Source of the DNA: Heterotrichella gracilis
Taxonomy: Eukaryota; Sar; Xanthophyceae; Tribonematales; Xanthonemataceae
Direction of reading: 5' to 3'
Assembly: GCA_032358255.1 (NCBI GenBank)
Contig: JAULBX010026940.1
Coordinates: forward strand, 124,001 to 188,000
Length of the DNA: 64,000 bases
This document shows positions 45,138-55,000 of the stretch, piece after piece. The translations under genes were made by a program, and so were the position numbers. Numbering within the stretch: position 1 is the first letter of the stretch; every line of letters begins with the position of its first letter. Below the pieces are notes generated by a model. That model was not told the DNA's origin. It saw only the letters and a list, made by a program, of their open reading frames with translations, and ran no database searches.

Positions 45138-46709
45138 ATGGTTAAAAAATTAAAATATTTTGCCTTGTTTATTGCCGTAATTGGCCTGTTTACGGCGTTT
45201 ACACACTTTAAAAAAGACAAAAGTACTGGTATAAAAGTAATAGTAATAGACCCCGGACATGGCGGTAAAGACCCGGGTTGCAGCGGCGTTACCCATAAGG
45301 AAAAGGATGTATCCCTTGCTGTTGCTCTAAAGCTGGGCAAATTAATTGAAGAAAACCTAAAAGATGTTAAAGTAATTTATACGCGCACAACAGATGTTTT
45401 TGTTGAGTTGGAAGACCGTGCGCAGATCGCTAACAAAGCAAAGGCGGATCTTTTTATATCTATACATTGTAATGCGGCGGGCAAAGCAGTAATGATCAAA
45501 GATCCTAAAACAGGAAAAAAACGCGCAAAAGTTTATAAAAATAAAAAAGGAAAATATGTTGTGGTTGAAAAACCAAACCCCGTACCGTTTGGAACAGAAA
45601 CTTATGTTATGGGTTTAAAGAACGAAGAGGGTAAAATGAAAGTAGCTACCCGCGAGAACTCTGCTATTTTATTAGAAGATGATTACGAAAAAAAATATGC
45701 CGGTTTTGATCCTGAAAGTGAAGAGAGCTATATTATCATGAGCAATTATACTACAGCTTATGTAATACAAAGCGCGACTTTAGCCATGAAGATACAGGAT
45801 GAGTATATAAAAAAAGCTGGACGTGTTGATAAAGGTGTACACCGCCAAAGTATTTGGGTGTTATGGAGAACAGCCATGCCGAGCATTTTAACGGAAATAG
45901 GATATTTGACCAACCCTCTTGAAGAGTCTTTTTTGGGAAGTCCTAACGGGCAGGATTATTTAGCAAAGTCTATTTTTAGGGGTTTAAGAAAATATAAAGA
46001 CGATGTGGAAGGAACAAAAAAAGAATACAATGATGATATCGAGAACCAGGTACCTTTAGAAAATGAAAATATAAAAGCCGGAAACATTCCGGGACAGAAG
46101 AAGGCGGAAGACGAGGACGAAGAAGAAGAGAAAAAAGAAGAAACAAAAGTTGAAGTAAAAAAAGATGAAAAAGAAAAAGTGGACGATGGTAAGTTTGTGA
46201 CCATTGAATTAAAAGACAGTGTAAAAACAAAGGCCACTAAAACAGATTCGAGTATTATTGCAAAAGAAATAGCTGAGAAATTTAAAAAAGAGCAGCGAGA
46301 AAAAGAAGAGAAGGCGAAAGCAGAAAAAATGAAGGAAGACAAGGCAAAAGAAGAAAAAGCGAAAGAGGAAAGAGCCAAAGAAGAGAAAGCAAAAAAAGAA
46401 AAAGAAGAAAAGGAAAAAGCTAATGCTGTAACCGCAGATAAAACAGAGATAGTTTTTAAAGTGCAATTTGCCAGCAGTGAAACAGAATTAAATTTAAAAC
46501 AAAATAAATTCGACGCTATTATTGATGGTAATTATTATAAAGTAAAAAATATCTTAAAATATACTTCCGGTAATTTTACCCAAATAAAAGATGCGATCGC
46601 TCATCAAAATCGCCTGCGAGAAAAGGGGTTTAAAGATTGTTTCGTTATCGCCCTAAAAAACGGCGAGCGTATGGATATTAACGAGGCTAGAAAACAAACG
46701 GGGCAATAA
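45138..46709 (+). CDS. N-acetylmuramoyl-L-alanine amidase with EK-rich coil and SPOR-like domain
   Basis: A 523-residue protein; the ATG at 45138 opens an N-terminal hydrophobic anchor or signal (FALFIAVIGLFTAF). The Amidase_3 domain (about 33-295) has VIDPGHGGKDPG (zinc His41), KEKDVSL (zinc Glu55), SIHCNA (third ligand) and LTEIGYLTN (catalytic Glu). It cuts the amide between muramic acid and the stem peptide during cell division. A highly charged Lys/Glu coil (about 320-430) links it to a C-terminal domain (about 435-523; FKVQFASSETELNL, YKYTSGNF-like) that resembles SPOR, which binds denuded glycan at septa. A large insertion is present in the catalytic domain (about 110-165). Confidence 0.9.
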   Translation: MVKKLKYFALFIAVIGLFTAFTHFKKDKSTGIKVIVIDPGHGGKDPGCSGVTHKEKDVSLAVALKLGKLIEENLKDVKVIYTRTTDVFVELEDRAQIANKAKADLFISIHCNAAGKAVMIKDPKTGKKRAKVYKNKKGKYVVVEKPNPVPFGTETYVMGLKNEEGKMKVATRENSAILLEDDYEKKYAGFDPESEESYIIMSNYTTAYVIQSATLAMKIQDEYIKKAGRVDKGVHRQSIWVLWRTAMPSILTEIGYLTNPLEESFLGSPNGQDYLAKSIFRGLRKYKDDVEGTKKEYNDDIENQVPLENENIKAGNIPGQKKAEDEDEEEEKKEETKVEVKKDEKEKVDDGKFVTIELKDSVKTKATKTDSSIIAKEIAEKFKKEQREKEEKAKAEKMKEDKAKEEKAKEERAKEEKAKKEKEEKEKANAVTADKTEIVFKVQFASSETELNLKQNKFDAIIDGNYYKVKNILKYTSGNFTQIKDAIAHQNRLREKGFKDCFVIALKNGERMDINEARKQTGQ

Positions 46710-46712
46710 GTT

Positions 46713-47486
46713 TTATCCTAGTACTTCAATTAAAAATTGCAATAGGCGCATCCACGAACGCTTATCTGCCTTTTCGTTATAAGCAGCTCCTTTTGAATTA
46801 TCATCACCGGCGGCTTTATCTGTAAAGGAGTGCACGGCATTGGCATAATATATCATTTCCCAATCTGCTTTACTTTTCCGCATCTCGTTTTGAAACGTTT
46901 TTACTTGAGCTTCAGGAACAAAAAAATCATCTGCGCCATGGCACACTAAAACCTTTGCTTTAATGGGATCAATTGCCCTTGTTGTATCTCTTCCTAAGCC
47001 TCCGTGAAAGGAAACAACGCCTTTAAACGGCATGTTTATTCTTGCGGCCTCTAAGGCACCGGTACCGCCAAAACAAAATCCAATAACAACAATATTATCT
47101 GCCGGTGCACCGCTTTTTATAAATTGTTCTAACGCGGCTTTAATGCGCTTGTGATATTCTGTTATGTTTTTTTTATAAAACCCGGATAGTTCTCCTGCTT
47201 TTTTTGAATCCGCTGGATAATTTCCTTCGCCGTAAATATCAGCCACAAACACATGGTAACCCAACGCCGAAAGTTTTTCGGCTTTCTCTTTTGAGTTTTC
47301 GTCAATACCCATCCAGGCGGGCAAGATCAAAACACCCGCAGGTTTTTTATTTGATGTTTTTGGGCTTGAATACAGCCCGTTTAATTTCTGTATCCCATCA
47401 ACATATGCTACAGGTTTTAACTGGGCAAAAATTTGTTGTGAAATAAAAATTAAAGTAAAAATTACTGTGCTTGTTTTATTTTTCAT
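46713..47486 (-). CDS. Exported dienelactone hydrolase-family protein
   Basis: A 257-residue protein with a signal peptide (IFTLIFISQQIFA-Q). It has the dienelactone hydrolase fold: GVLILPAWMG, the nucleophile elbow GFCFGG with Cys as nucleophile, CHGADDFFVPE for the acid and NAVHSFTDKAAG for the histidine. The cysteine nucleophile is typical of this subfamily. Export suggests it acts on extracellular or periplasmic esters or lactones. It is the last gene of the long minus-strand block, 14 bases after the SpoIIE gene, and converges on the amidase gene. Confidence 0.9.
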   Translation of the reverse strand: MKNKTSTVIFTLIFISQQIFAQLKPVAYVDGIQKLNGLYSSPKTSNKKPAGVLILPAWMGIDENSKEKAEKLSALGYHVFVADIYGEGNYPADSKKAGELSGFYKKNITEYHKRIKAALEQFIKSGAPADNIVVIGFCFGGTGALEAARINMPFKGVVSFHGGLGRDTTRAIDPIKAKVLVCHGADDFFVPEAQVKTFQNEMRKSKADWEMIYYANAVHSFTDKAAGDDNSKGAAYNEKADKRSWMRLLQFLIEVLG

Positions 47487-47500
47487 GTTTTTTGAATTGG

Positions 47501-49645
47501 TTAAACTACTTTAATGCCTATTAAACTTACATCGTCTGTTTGTTCGAAATTTTTCCGCCATTGCGCAAATGAGTTTGCAAGTTTTTGTTTTTGTTCTTCT
47601 ATGGTTAAATTAGAAACTTCCACTAATAATTCTTCAAGCTGCTTGGATTTGAATTTTTTTCCCTTTTCGCCTCCAAACTGATCGGAAAAGCCGTCGGTAC
47701 TTAAATAAATTACATCGTTTGTTTGCAACGTAATTTTTTGCGACGTAAACTTTTTATTTTCTTCCAAATAACTTCCTATTGGCATTTTATCGCCTTTATA
47801 TTCGGTTATTTTTTTATCGCGCACAATATATAAAGCGTTATTGGCGCCGGCAAATTCTAATGTATTATCCATTTTATTCCACACGCAAAGTATCATGTCC
47901 ATACCATCTTTTTGTTGGGTTTGTCCTTTTTGGAATAAGGCGGCAATTACTTTGTCGCGTAAACGGTTTAATATTTCGTCGGCTTTAAATAATTTATTTT
48001 CAACTACAAGTTCGTTTAAAAAACTATTGCCCAACATACTCATAAAACCTCCCGGCACGCCGTGGCCCGTGCAGTCGGCTAAAGCAAACACCGCTCGGCC
48101 GTTAGACAAAACGTGTGCCCAATAAAAATCGCCGCTCACAATATCGCGTGGTTGAAAAATAATAAAATACTCTTTTGAGATCTTTTTCCACACCTCATCG
48201 CCTGTTAAAACCGCGCTTTGAATGCGTTGCGCGTAGTTAATACTGGCAATTATTTCATTTTGCTTTTCATCAACAATTCTTTTTTGTTCTTCTATGATAT
48301 ATTTTTGCTTCTCGGTTTCACTTTTCTGGCTTTCTATTACTAATTTTTGCTTACGAGTGATTTGTAGTCGGCTGAAAATAAAAATTGAAAACAGGAAAAC
48401 TAGTATTAAGCCTGCGCCTACCGACCATATAATTATTTTTTGTTGTTGACTTTTTTCTTTTGCAATAACTCTTTCTTGCTCTTGTTCTTCTTTTATTATC
48501 GCTGTTTTTTTGTCGAACTCTAATTGCACGGTGAGTTTTATTAAGGCTTCTTTGTTTTCATTTCTAAATATCTTTTCGTTTATTTTGGTTTTTATTTTGT
48601 AATAAACTAACGCTTTTTTGTAGTCTTTTATTGAATCATACAGGTCGCACAAAATGTCAGCGGTACTTTTTACCTGGTAAAACGTGTTTAAAGAATCAAA
48701 TATTCTAAACGCGCTTAACAAAAACTTTTCAGATTCCTTAAAATTTTTCTTTCGAAAATTGATGTATCCTATGTTGTTGTACTCTTCAGCGACCGTAGCA
48801 AGGTTTCCACTTTTTGTGCTTAAACTAATACTCTTTTGCGAATAATATAAAGCAGAATCATACTGTTTTGATGTGGCATAAAAGTCTGCCAGGCGACTAT
48901 AAGCTTCGTTTTCAAGAAAAGTATCTTTTGATTGTTTTGCAAGCGCAAGAGCTTTATACGCCGAAGCGAAAGCCTCCGGATATTTTTTAAGGTTTCTATA
49001 AATTGGCGCAATATTTGAATATGCCAAGCCTAACCCTGGTGAATTACTTTTGCTTTTTAGCTGAATTTCTTCTAAAAAATAATCTAACGCTTTTTGATGT
49101 TTTTCTAAATTATTATAAACGCTACCTATGTTTCCTAATATTGTTCCCTTTAGTTCGGGATTTTTTTGTGTTTCATTCAAGTTTAGCGCTTTAATATAGT
49201 AATCTAGCGCTTTTTCGAGCTTTCCTATTCTATCCATTGTGGCGCCAATATTTGAATAAACGTCGGCCAAGCCTGTAGAGTCGTCGTTTTTTATTTTTAA
49301 ATCTAGCGCTTTCTCAAAAAAATCCAAGGCCAATAATGTGTTGCCTTTATTAATTTCAATAAATCCTTTGTTGTTATACACAGAAGAAAGTCCGCTAATG
49401 CCCCGCTTCCTAATCCTTTTGTTTCTAGAGTTTGCCAGTTGGCTTGCCAATTTAAACGCCAGTTCGTTATACTTTTTCCATTCCTTTTCATCAGGATGTT
49501 GTTCAACTAAGATTAAATATAAATCTAATTTAGTGGTATCCTCTTTGGCGGTTTTTGCTTTTTGAACTAAGGAATCGATGTTTTGTTGCGCTGAAAAATA
49601 AAAACTCGTTATTAAAAAATATAAAACTAAGCTTCGTTTCATCAT
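47501..49645 (-). CDS. TPR-repeat sensor with SpoIIE (PP2C-type) phosphatase domain
   Basis: A 714-residue protein with a signal peptide (YFLITSFYFSA-Q), about seven periplasmic TPR repeats (about 30-370; LDYYIKALNLNETQKN, AYSNIAPIYRNLKKYPEA), a membrane helix (about 400-422), a charged coiled coil (about 425-470), and a C-terminal SpoIIE phosphatase domain (about 470-714) with FQPRDIVSGDFYWA, ALADCTGHGVPGGFMSML and YLSTDGFSDQFGG. Such proteins dephosphorylate anti-sigma antagonists in partner-switching. The small DUF7793/SpoIIAA-like proteins in this window could be substrates, but that is speculation. Its start overlaps the radA stop by four bases (ATGA). Confidence 0.9.
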   Translation of the reverse strand: MMKRSLVLYFLITSFYFSAQQNIDSLVQKAKTAKEDTTKLDLYLILVEQHPDEKEWKKYNELAFKLASQLANSRNKRIRKRGISGLSSVYNNKGFIEINKGNTLLALDFFEKALDLKIKNDDSTGLADVYSNIGATMDRIGKLEKALDYYIKALNLNETQKNPELKGTILGNIGSVYNNLEKHQKALDYFLEEIQLKSKSNSPGLGLAYSNIAPIYRNLKKYPEAFASAYKALALAKQSKDTFLENEAYSRLADFYATSKQYDSALYYSQKSISLSTKSGNLATVAEEYNNIGYINFRKKNFKESEKFLLSAFRIFDSLNTFYQVKSTADILCDLYDSIKDYKKALVYYKIKTKINEKIFRNENKEALIKLTVQLEFDKKTAIIKEEQEQERVIAKEKSQQQKIIIWSVGAGLILVFLFSIFIFSRLQITRKQKLVIESQKSETEKQKYIIEEQKRIVDEKQNEIIASINYAQRIQSAVLTGDEVWKKISKEYFIIFQPRDIVSGDFYWAHVLSNGRAVFALADCTGHGVPGGFMSMLGNSFLNELVVENKLFKADEILNRLRDKVIAALFQKGQTQQKDGMDMILCVWNKMDNTLEFAGANNALYIVRDKKITEYKGDKMPIGSYLEENKKFTSQKITLQTNDVIYLSTDGFSDQFGGEKGKKFKSKQLEELLVEVSNLTIEEQKQKLANSFAQWRKNFEQTDDVSLIGIKVV

Positions 49646-51021
49646 CCAAATATTAAACTAAAAACCTCTTCCATTTTTGCGGCAGATAGTATTTTAATTT
49701 TATATGAATTTACGTTTATTCCTTTTAGGTTGTAACTACTTAATATTATTTTTTTGAAGCCCAATTTTTCTGCTTCGCTGATGCGTTGTTCTATTCTATT
49801 CACGGGGCGAATTTCTCCGGTTAAGCCCACTTCGCCAGCAAAACAAATGTCTTGCGGAATGGGCATATCCTCGTTACTACTTAAAATTGCACAAACTAAA
49901 GCAAGGTCAATTCCCGGGTCCTCTACTCTAATTCCTCCCGCAATATTTATAAATACATCTTTTACGCCTAATCTAAAGCCGCAACGTTTTTCTAAGACCG
50001 CTAAAAGCATTGAAAGTCTCCTGAGATCGAATCCTGTAGACGAACGTTGTGGGGTGCCATATGCCGCGCTGCTTACAAGGGCCTGTGTTTCTATCAACAT
50101 AGGGCGGTTTCCTTCCATGGTTGCAGAAATGGCTACGCCGCTGGTTGGCGCATCGCGGGCTGTGATCAATATTTCAGAAGGGTTGGTTACTTCGCGCAAG
50201 CCGTCTCCATTCATCTCGTAAATACCCATTTCGTTTGTGCTGCCAAAACGATTTTTTGTGGCCCGCAATAAACGGTATATGTGGTTTCTGTCGCCTTCAA
50301 ACTGAAGAACAGTATCAACCATGTGCTCTAACACTTTTGGCCCCGCTATGCTGCCCTCTTTGGTTATATGGCCTATCATAAAAACGGGCGTGTTGGTTTC
50401 TTTTGCAAAACGTAAAAATTCTGCAGCGCATTCGCGCACCTGGCTCACACTTCCCGGGCTACTATCAATATAACTTGTGTGCAGGGTTTGAATAGAATCT
50501 ATAATTACCAGTTGCGGTTCTATTTCTACAATTTGCTGAAAAATATTTTGTGTGTTGGTTTCCTGTAAAATAAAACAGTTGTCGGTTGTAACACCAATAC
50601 GCTCGGCGCGCATTTTTATTTGCTGTTCGCTTTCTTCGCCGCTTACATAAAGTATTTTTAAATTTTTTAAGCGCAGCGCTAATTGTAACATCAGCGTAGA
50701 TTTACCAATGCCGGGCTCGCCACCAAATAATACAAGGCTTCCGGGAACTATGCCTCCGCCTAACACGCGCGTTAATTCTTTTCCGGGAACTGCGATGCGT
50801 GGAAAATCCTGTAGGCCTACATCCTGCAATAAAATAGATTTGTTGGATTGTTTTGGGTTTTTGTTTCCCGAAAATAGTTGCAGGCGATCGTTCTTGCTTT
50901 CTTTGTGAACTACTTCTTCTACATAAGTATTCCATTCGTTGCAGCTGGGGCACTTGCCTATCCACTTAGCGGAAGGCGCGCCACAATTTTGGCAGAAGAA
51001 TGTGACTTTGGTTTTTGACAT
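49642..51021 (-). CDS. radA: DNA repair protein RadA
   Basis: A 459-residue RecA-like DNA repair and branch-migration protein. The N-terminal zinc finger has CQNC and CPSC (Cys10, 13, 24, 27), the Walker A motif is GGEPGIGKST (about 100-109), Walker B is LVIIDSIQTL, and the RadA signature KNRFGSTNEMG is present. The C-terminal part is the Lon-like domain (DLALVCAILSSNEDMPIPQDICFAGEVGLTG). Length is normal. It overlaps the SpoIIE gene and lies 89 bases after a small membrane gene; it is a housekeeping gene inside a signalling block. Confidence 0.96.
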   Translation of the reverse strand: MSKTKVTFFCQNCGAPSAKWIGKCPSCNEWNTYVEEVVHKESKNDRLQLFSGNKNPKQSNKSILLQDVGLQDFPRIAVPGKELTRVLGGGIVPGSLVLFGGEPGIGKSTLMLQLALRLKNLKILYVSGEESEQQIKMRAERIGVTTDNCFILQETNTQNIFQQIVEIEPQLVIIDSIQTLHTSYIDSSPGSVSQVRECAAEFLRFAKETNTPVFMIGHITKEGSIAGPKVLEHMVDTVLQFEGDRNHIYRLLRATKNRFGSTNEMGIYEMNGDGLREVTNPSEILITARDAPTSGVAISATMEGNRPMLIETQALVSSAAYGTPQRSSTGFDLRRLSMLLAVLEKRCGFRLGVKDVFINIAGGIRVEDPGIDLALVCAILSSNEDMPIPQDICFAGEVGLTGEIRPVNRIEQRISEAEKLGFKKIILSSYNLKGINVNSYKIKILSAAKMEEVFSLIFG

Positions 51022-51110
51022 TGTATAGCAAAGTTACACTGAAAACCAGCAAACGGTTGCTATTAATTGTAGTAAGTGAAATTTGATGATTTTTAACCGC
51101 TAAGAAAACA

Positions 51111-51272
51111 TTAGTAAACCATAATGCCATAAATAATGGCCCAAACGATTACAAAGCTTGAATAAACTCCCAAGGCCTGCAGGTTTTGTTTAAGGTCTCT
51201 TTTTACAAAAAGTCTGTAAAATATCCACAGTATAAATGCTGCAAATATTATAACACCACCGTAAATTCTCAT
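51111..51272 (-). CDS. 53-residue two-helix membrane protein
   Basis: An open frame from the ATG at 51272 to the TAA at 51111. It begins MRIYGGVIIFAAFILWIFY, followed by a short basic loop (RLFVKRDLKQN), then a second hydrophobic helix ending GIMVY. The start is two bases after the stop of the LytTR regulator, with which it is surely cotranscribed. The hydrophobic-basic-hydrophobic layout and the tight spacing support a real gene. No family is recognised; it could modulate the kinase or be unrelated. Confidence 0.7.
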   Translation of the reverse strand: MRIYGGVIIFAAFILWIFYRLFVKRDLKQNLQALGVYSSFVIVWAIIYGIMVY

Positions 51273-51274
51273 AA

Positions 51275-52033
51275 CTATAGCGTATTTAATTTCTGCATCA
51301 ACTCTTCACGAAACGAACCGCCAACCGGAATTACTTTTTTTTCGTTCTCTAAAATTACATTTTGAGAATCGATACTTTGGATCTTATCCAAGCGGGCAAT
51401 GAATGAACGGTGAACGCGGGCAAAATCTGTTGTGCCCAATTTTTTCTCAATATCTTTCATGGTACTATGAACGGTGTAACGCGCATATTGTGTGTTAATG
51501 ATCACGTAATCTTTTAACGCTTCTACATAAAAAATATCTTTTAAAAGCACTTTTACAAGGCGGCTATTTGCTTTTACAAATAAAATATCTTTACTGGTAT
51601 CGTCTTTATTCTCCACTAAAGAATATAAAAAGTCGCGTTCTTTTTGCAGTTCAGCATCTTTCTGATGCTTGTATACTGCCATTTCTATTGTAGAGTGCAG
51701 ATCGATCTCTTTAAAAGGCTTTAAAATGTAACCATAGGGTTCTGTAACTTTTGCTTTTGAAAGTGTGCCTTCATCGGCATAAGCTGTTAAAAATATAACA
51801 GGAATTTTTGTTTTTTCTTTGATCTTGTCGCTTACATCAATACCTGTTAGGTCACCTTTTATCATAATGTCCATCAAAATAAGATCGGGCATTGTTTCGA
51901 TAATTTTTTCGATCGCCTCTTTTCCGTTATTGGAAATACCAACTACTTCGTATCCTAATTTTACTAAACTATTTTGAATGTCTTTTGCAACGATGCTTTC
52001 GTCTTCGACAATATATATTCTTAATTTTTCCAT
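51275..52033 (-). CDS. LytTR-family response regulator
   Basis: A 252-residue regulator with a receiver domain (about 1-120; acidic pocket Glu10/Asp11, phospho-acceptor Asp55 in LILMDIMIKG, and the LKPF lysine) and a C-terminal LytTR DNA-binding domain (about 150-252; ILFVKANSRLVKVLLKDIFYVEALKDY and FARVHRSFIARLDKI). It lies four bases after the kinase gene, so the two form a two-component pair. The target genes cannot be read from the sequence. Confidence 0.93.
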   Translation of the reverse strand: MEKLRIYIVEDESIVAKDIQNSLVKLGYEVVGISNNGKEAIEKIIETMPDLILMDIMIKGDLTGIDVSDKIKEKTKIPVIFLTAYADEGTLSKAKVTEPYGYILKPFKEIDLHSTIEMAVYKHQKDAELQKERDFLYSLVENKDDTSKDILFVKANSRLVKVLLKDIFYVEALKDYVIINTQYARYTVHSTMKDIEKKLGTTDFARVHRSFIARLDKIQSIDSQNVILENEKKVIPVGGSFREELMQKLNTL

Positions 52034-52037
52034 TTTA

Positions 52038-55000
52038 TTACATCTTAAATTTAATTAAAACTTCGGTACCCTCGTCTTTTTCCGATTTAAATTTTATTTC
52101 GCCGTCTAATTGGTCCATTAAAGTGTTAACTAATTGTAAACCAAGTGTATTAGTGTTATTGTGATCTATGCCCGGAGGGATTCCAACGCCATTATCTTTC
52201 ACTTCCAAATTTATATAATTGTTCTCTGATTTCAAATTTAAATAAATGCTGCCTTTTTTTGTGCCGGGAAAAGCGTGTTTGATGGCGTTAGTTATTAACT
52301 CGTTTACAATTAAACCGGCAGGAATTGACACGTCTAAATTTAAATTTATCTTTTCGAGGTTTAAAATAAGTTCTATTTTCTCGGATGAAAGTACGTATGA
52401 CTGAATAATGTTTTTTGAAAGTGTTTGGATGTATTCAGAAAAATTAACCGATGTGAACGATTTATTCTGGTACAAACTTTCGTGAATATAAGCCATTGTT
52501 TTTATACGGTTCTGACTTTCTTTTAAAAGCGCTAACGTATACTTATCTGTTACATAAGAAGACTGCAAATTTAAAATACTACTTATAATTTGCATATTAT
52601 TTTTTACCCTATGATGTACCTCTTTTAAGAGCACATCTTTTTCTTTTAACGACTGCTCAACTCTTTGGTGATCGATTTTTTTATCTGTTATGTTGTGGGC
52701 AATTCCACTTACCTCAACAATTTTTTCATTCTCCACAATTGGGTTTAAAAAAATATCCAGGTAAACTTTTTTATGATCTTTATCGAGCGTTTCTATTTCA
52801 AAATTGGTGGCAACGCCTTTAAACGCTTTATCATAATGGTAATCTAAAACTCCACCATACTCGTGGTTATTTGAAAGAACGCCGCGGTCTAGCTTAAAAC
52901 CAATAAAGGGTTTAGTATTATAAATGGAGGCAATAAGATTAAAATAATTCTTGTTAAACGAAGTCAATTCCTTTTTATCATTTATCGTCCAAATATAATG
53001 GTGACTACTTTCGAAGATGGAGTTTAATTTTGCCGATTGTTTAATGATCTTGCTTTCGTTATCAATCCTTTCGGTTATATCTTGAGCGATTGCAGAAACT
53101 TCAACAATTTGGCCATTAGAATAAATTGGATGAAGAAATACTTCGCGATAGAGTTCCTGACCATTAATAATACTTTTATGAATAAAAATTTGTTGTTGCC
53201 CTTTAAAAACAAGATCAAATTTCTCGGTCCAAAATTCTAAAAGGTCTTTATTAATAATCGTATCCTCTAGATATATCTGTTTTTTTTCCCGGCACTTTTT
53301 GCTCAGAAGTTTAAAATAATTTTGATTGTAAGATGTTAATTCCCGGTCCTTATTAATTGTCCAGATAAGCTGTGTGCCGCTTTCAAAAATTGCTTGTAGC
53401 TTACTGGTTTGGTTTAATAATTTTTGCTCATATACTTTTGATCCGGTAATATCGTGAGCAATACAATTAATTTCAGTAACGTCATTAAGGGAATTAAAAA
53501 TGGGATTTAAATATATCTTACGATAAATTTTTTCGGTTGTATAATCCTCCTTTTCAAATTCCATTTTTTTGCCGGCCAAGGCTTCGGTATATTTTGGGTA
53601 CCAATAATTTTCGTATTCTTCTTTGCCTTGTTTTAAATAATCGGCAACCCTCTGACCAATTTGAATTTTTACTTTGTGTTTTTGTAAGATTACGTTATAG
53701 AAGTTTTTGTTGAAAGAGGTTATTTCAAACTTATCGTTAACCGTCCATATAAGGTGATTAGAGCTTTCGAAAATAGAAGAAAGATGAGCGGTTTTTTCGA
53801 GTAATTTTTTTTCTGCTTCCTGGCGCTCTTTGATCTCTAACAATAAAAATTCGTTATTCACTTTTATCATTTCGGCCTTTAATCGTTCCTTTTCGAATTT
53901 TCGCTGGTCGCTAACGTTATTTATAAGTGTTAATATACAGTTTGCATTATTAAATTTAATTACAATAGATTTCATTTCTGTTTCTATTGCATTTCCTTTA
54001 GAATCAACAACCGTATAATTGTTTGCCTTTTCTGTATCAACGCCGTTATAAATTTCTTTGATACGGTCCATGGCGCGTCGTCGGTCTTCGGGTGCCAGGT
54101 AGTCTAGAACAAATTTTCCGAGAATTTGCTTTTCGTTTTTTAATTGTAATAATTTTAGAGTTGCTTTATTACAAAAAACCGTTACGCCTTGTTTGTGAAT
54201 AATGTATGCAATTGGCGAACTGTCTAACAGATTTCTATAATTTAAATGTTGAAATTGGAGTTCAATTTCTTTTTCTTTTTGTACAGTTATATCACGAATA
54301 ATATTTAAAAAGAAGGCTATTTTTCCCTTAGAATCTGTTATTGGCGTTAAATTATTTTCAAGCCAGATCTCTTCTTTATTCTTTTTTAAAGCTTTATAGG
54401 TGTAATAATAATTTCTTTTAAAGTTCTTTCTTTGGTCTCCTTTTGCTAACTTATCCTGTTTTAAAAAAGCGGTTTTGTCTCCCACCAATCTTTTATTAAA
54501 AAATTTGTTATCGTTTAATAGCTCGTTGGGTTCGTATCCAAGTATCTTTTTTATGTTTGGGCTTACGTAAGTATATTTTTCGTGGGGCAGATATGTAAAA
54601 AAAGCAATTATATCATTACTGCTTTTTGTTATTAGATCAAATTTTTCTTTTGTTTCGTTTAATAAAATTTCTGCATTAATTCTTTCGGTAATATCTCTTA
54701 TGCTTCCTATTACGCCTGTTATTTTCTTATACTCATCATAAATAGGGGTAATAGCTGTTTCAAGATAAATAAGATAGCCTTTTTTGTGTGTGAATCGAAT
54801 GGTTACTTTTTCTTCTTTATTTTTTTGTTTCGATTTTACGTGCTGTCGGTTATTAAAAATAAAAGATTCTCTATCATCGGGATGAGTTGCTTTTAATAAT
54901 AGATCTTTTGCTTTATAGATCTCATCGGCAGAGTAGCCTAATACTTTTTTAGAAGACTCACTAATAAAAATTAGTTTGTCGGGATCGAAAGAAAATTTGA

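Noticed and set aside
45053-45340. N-terminal extension of LptD up to 45340
   Set aside because: It overlaps the divergent amidase gene and precedes the signal peptide.
45956-46466. Overlapping minus-strand frames rich in Ser/Phe opposite the amidase
   Set aside because: They are the antisense reading of the Lys/Glu-rich coil and have no domain or start signals.
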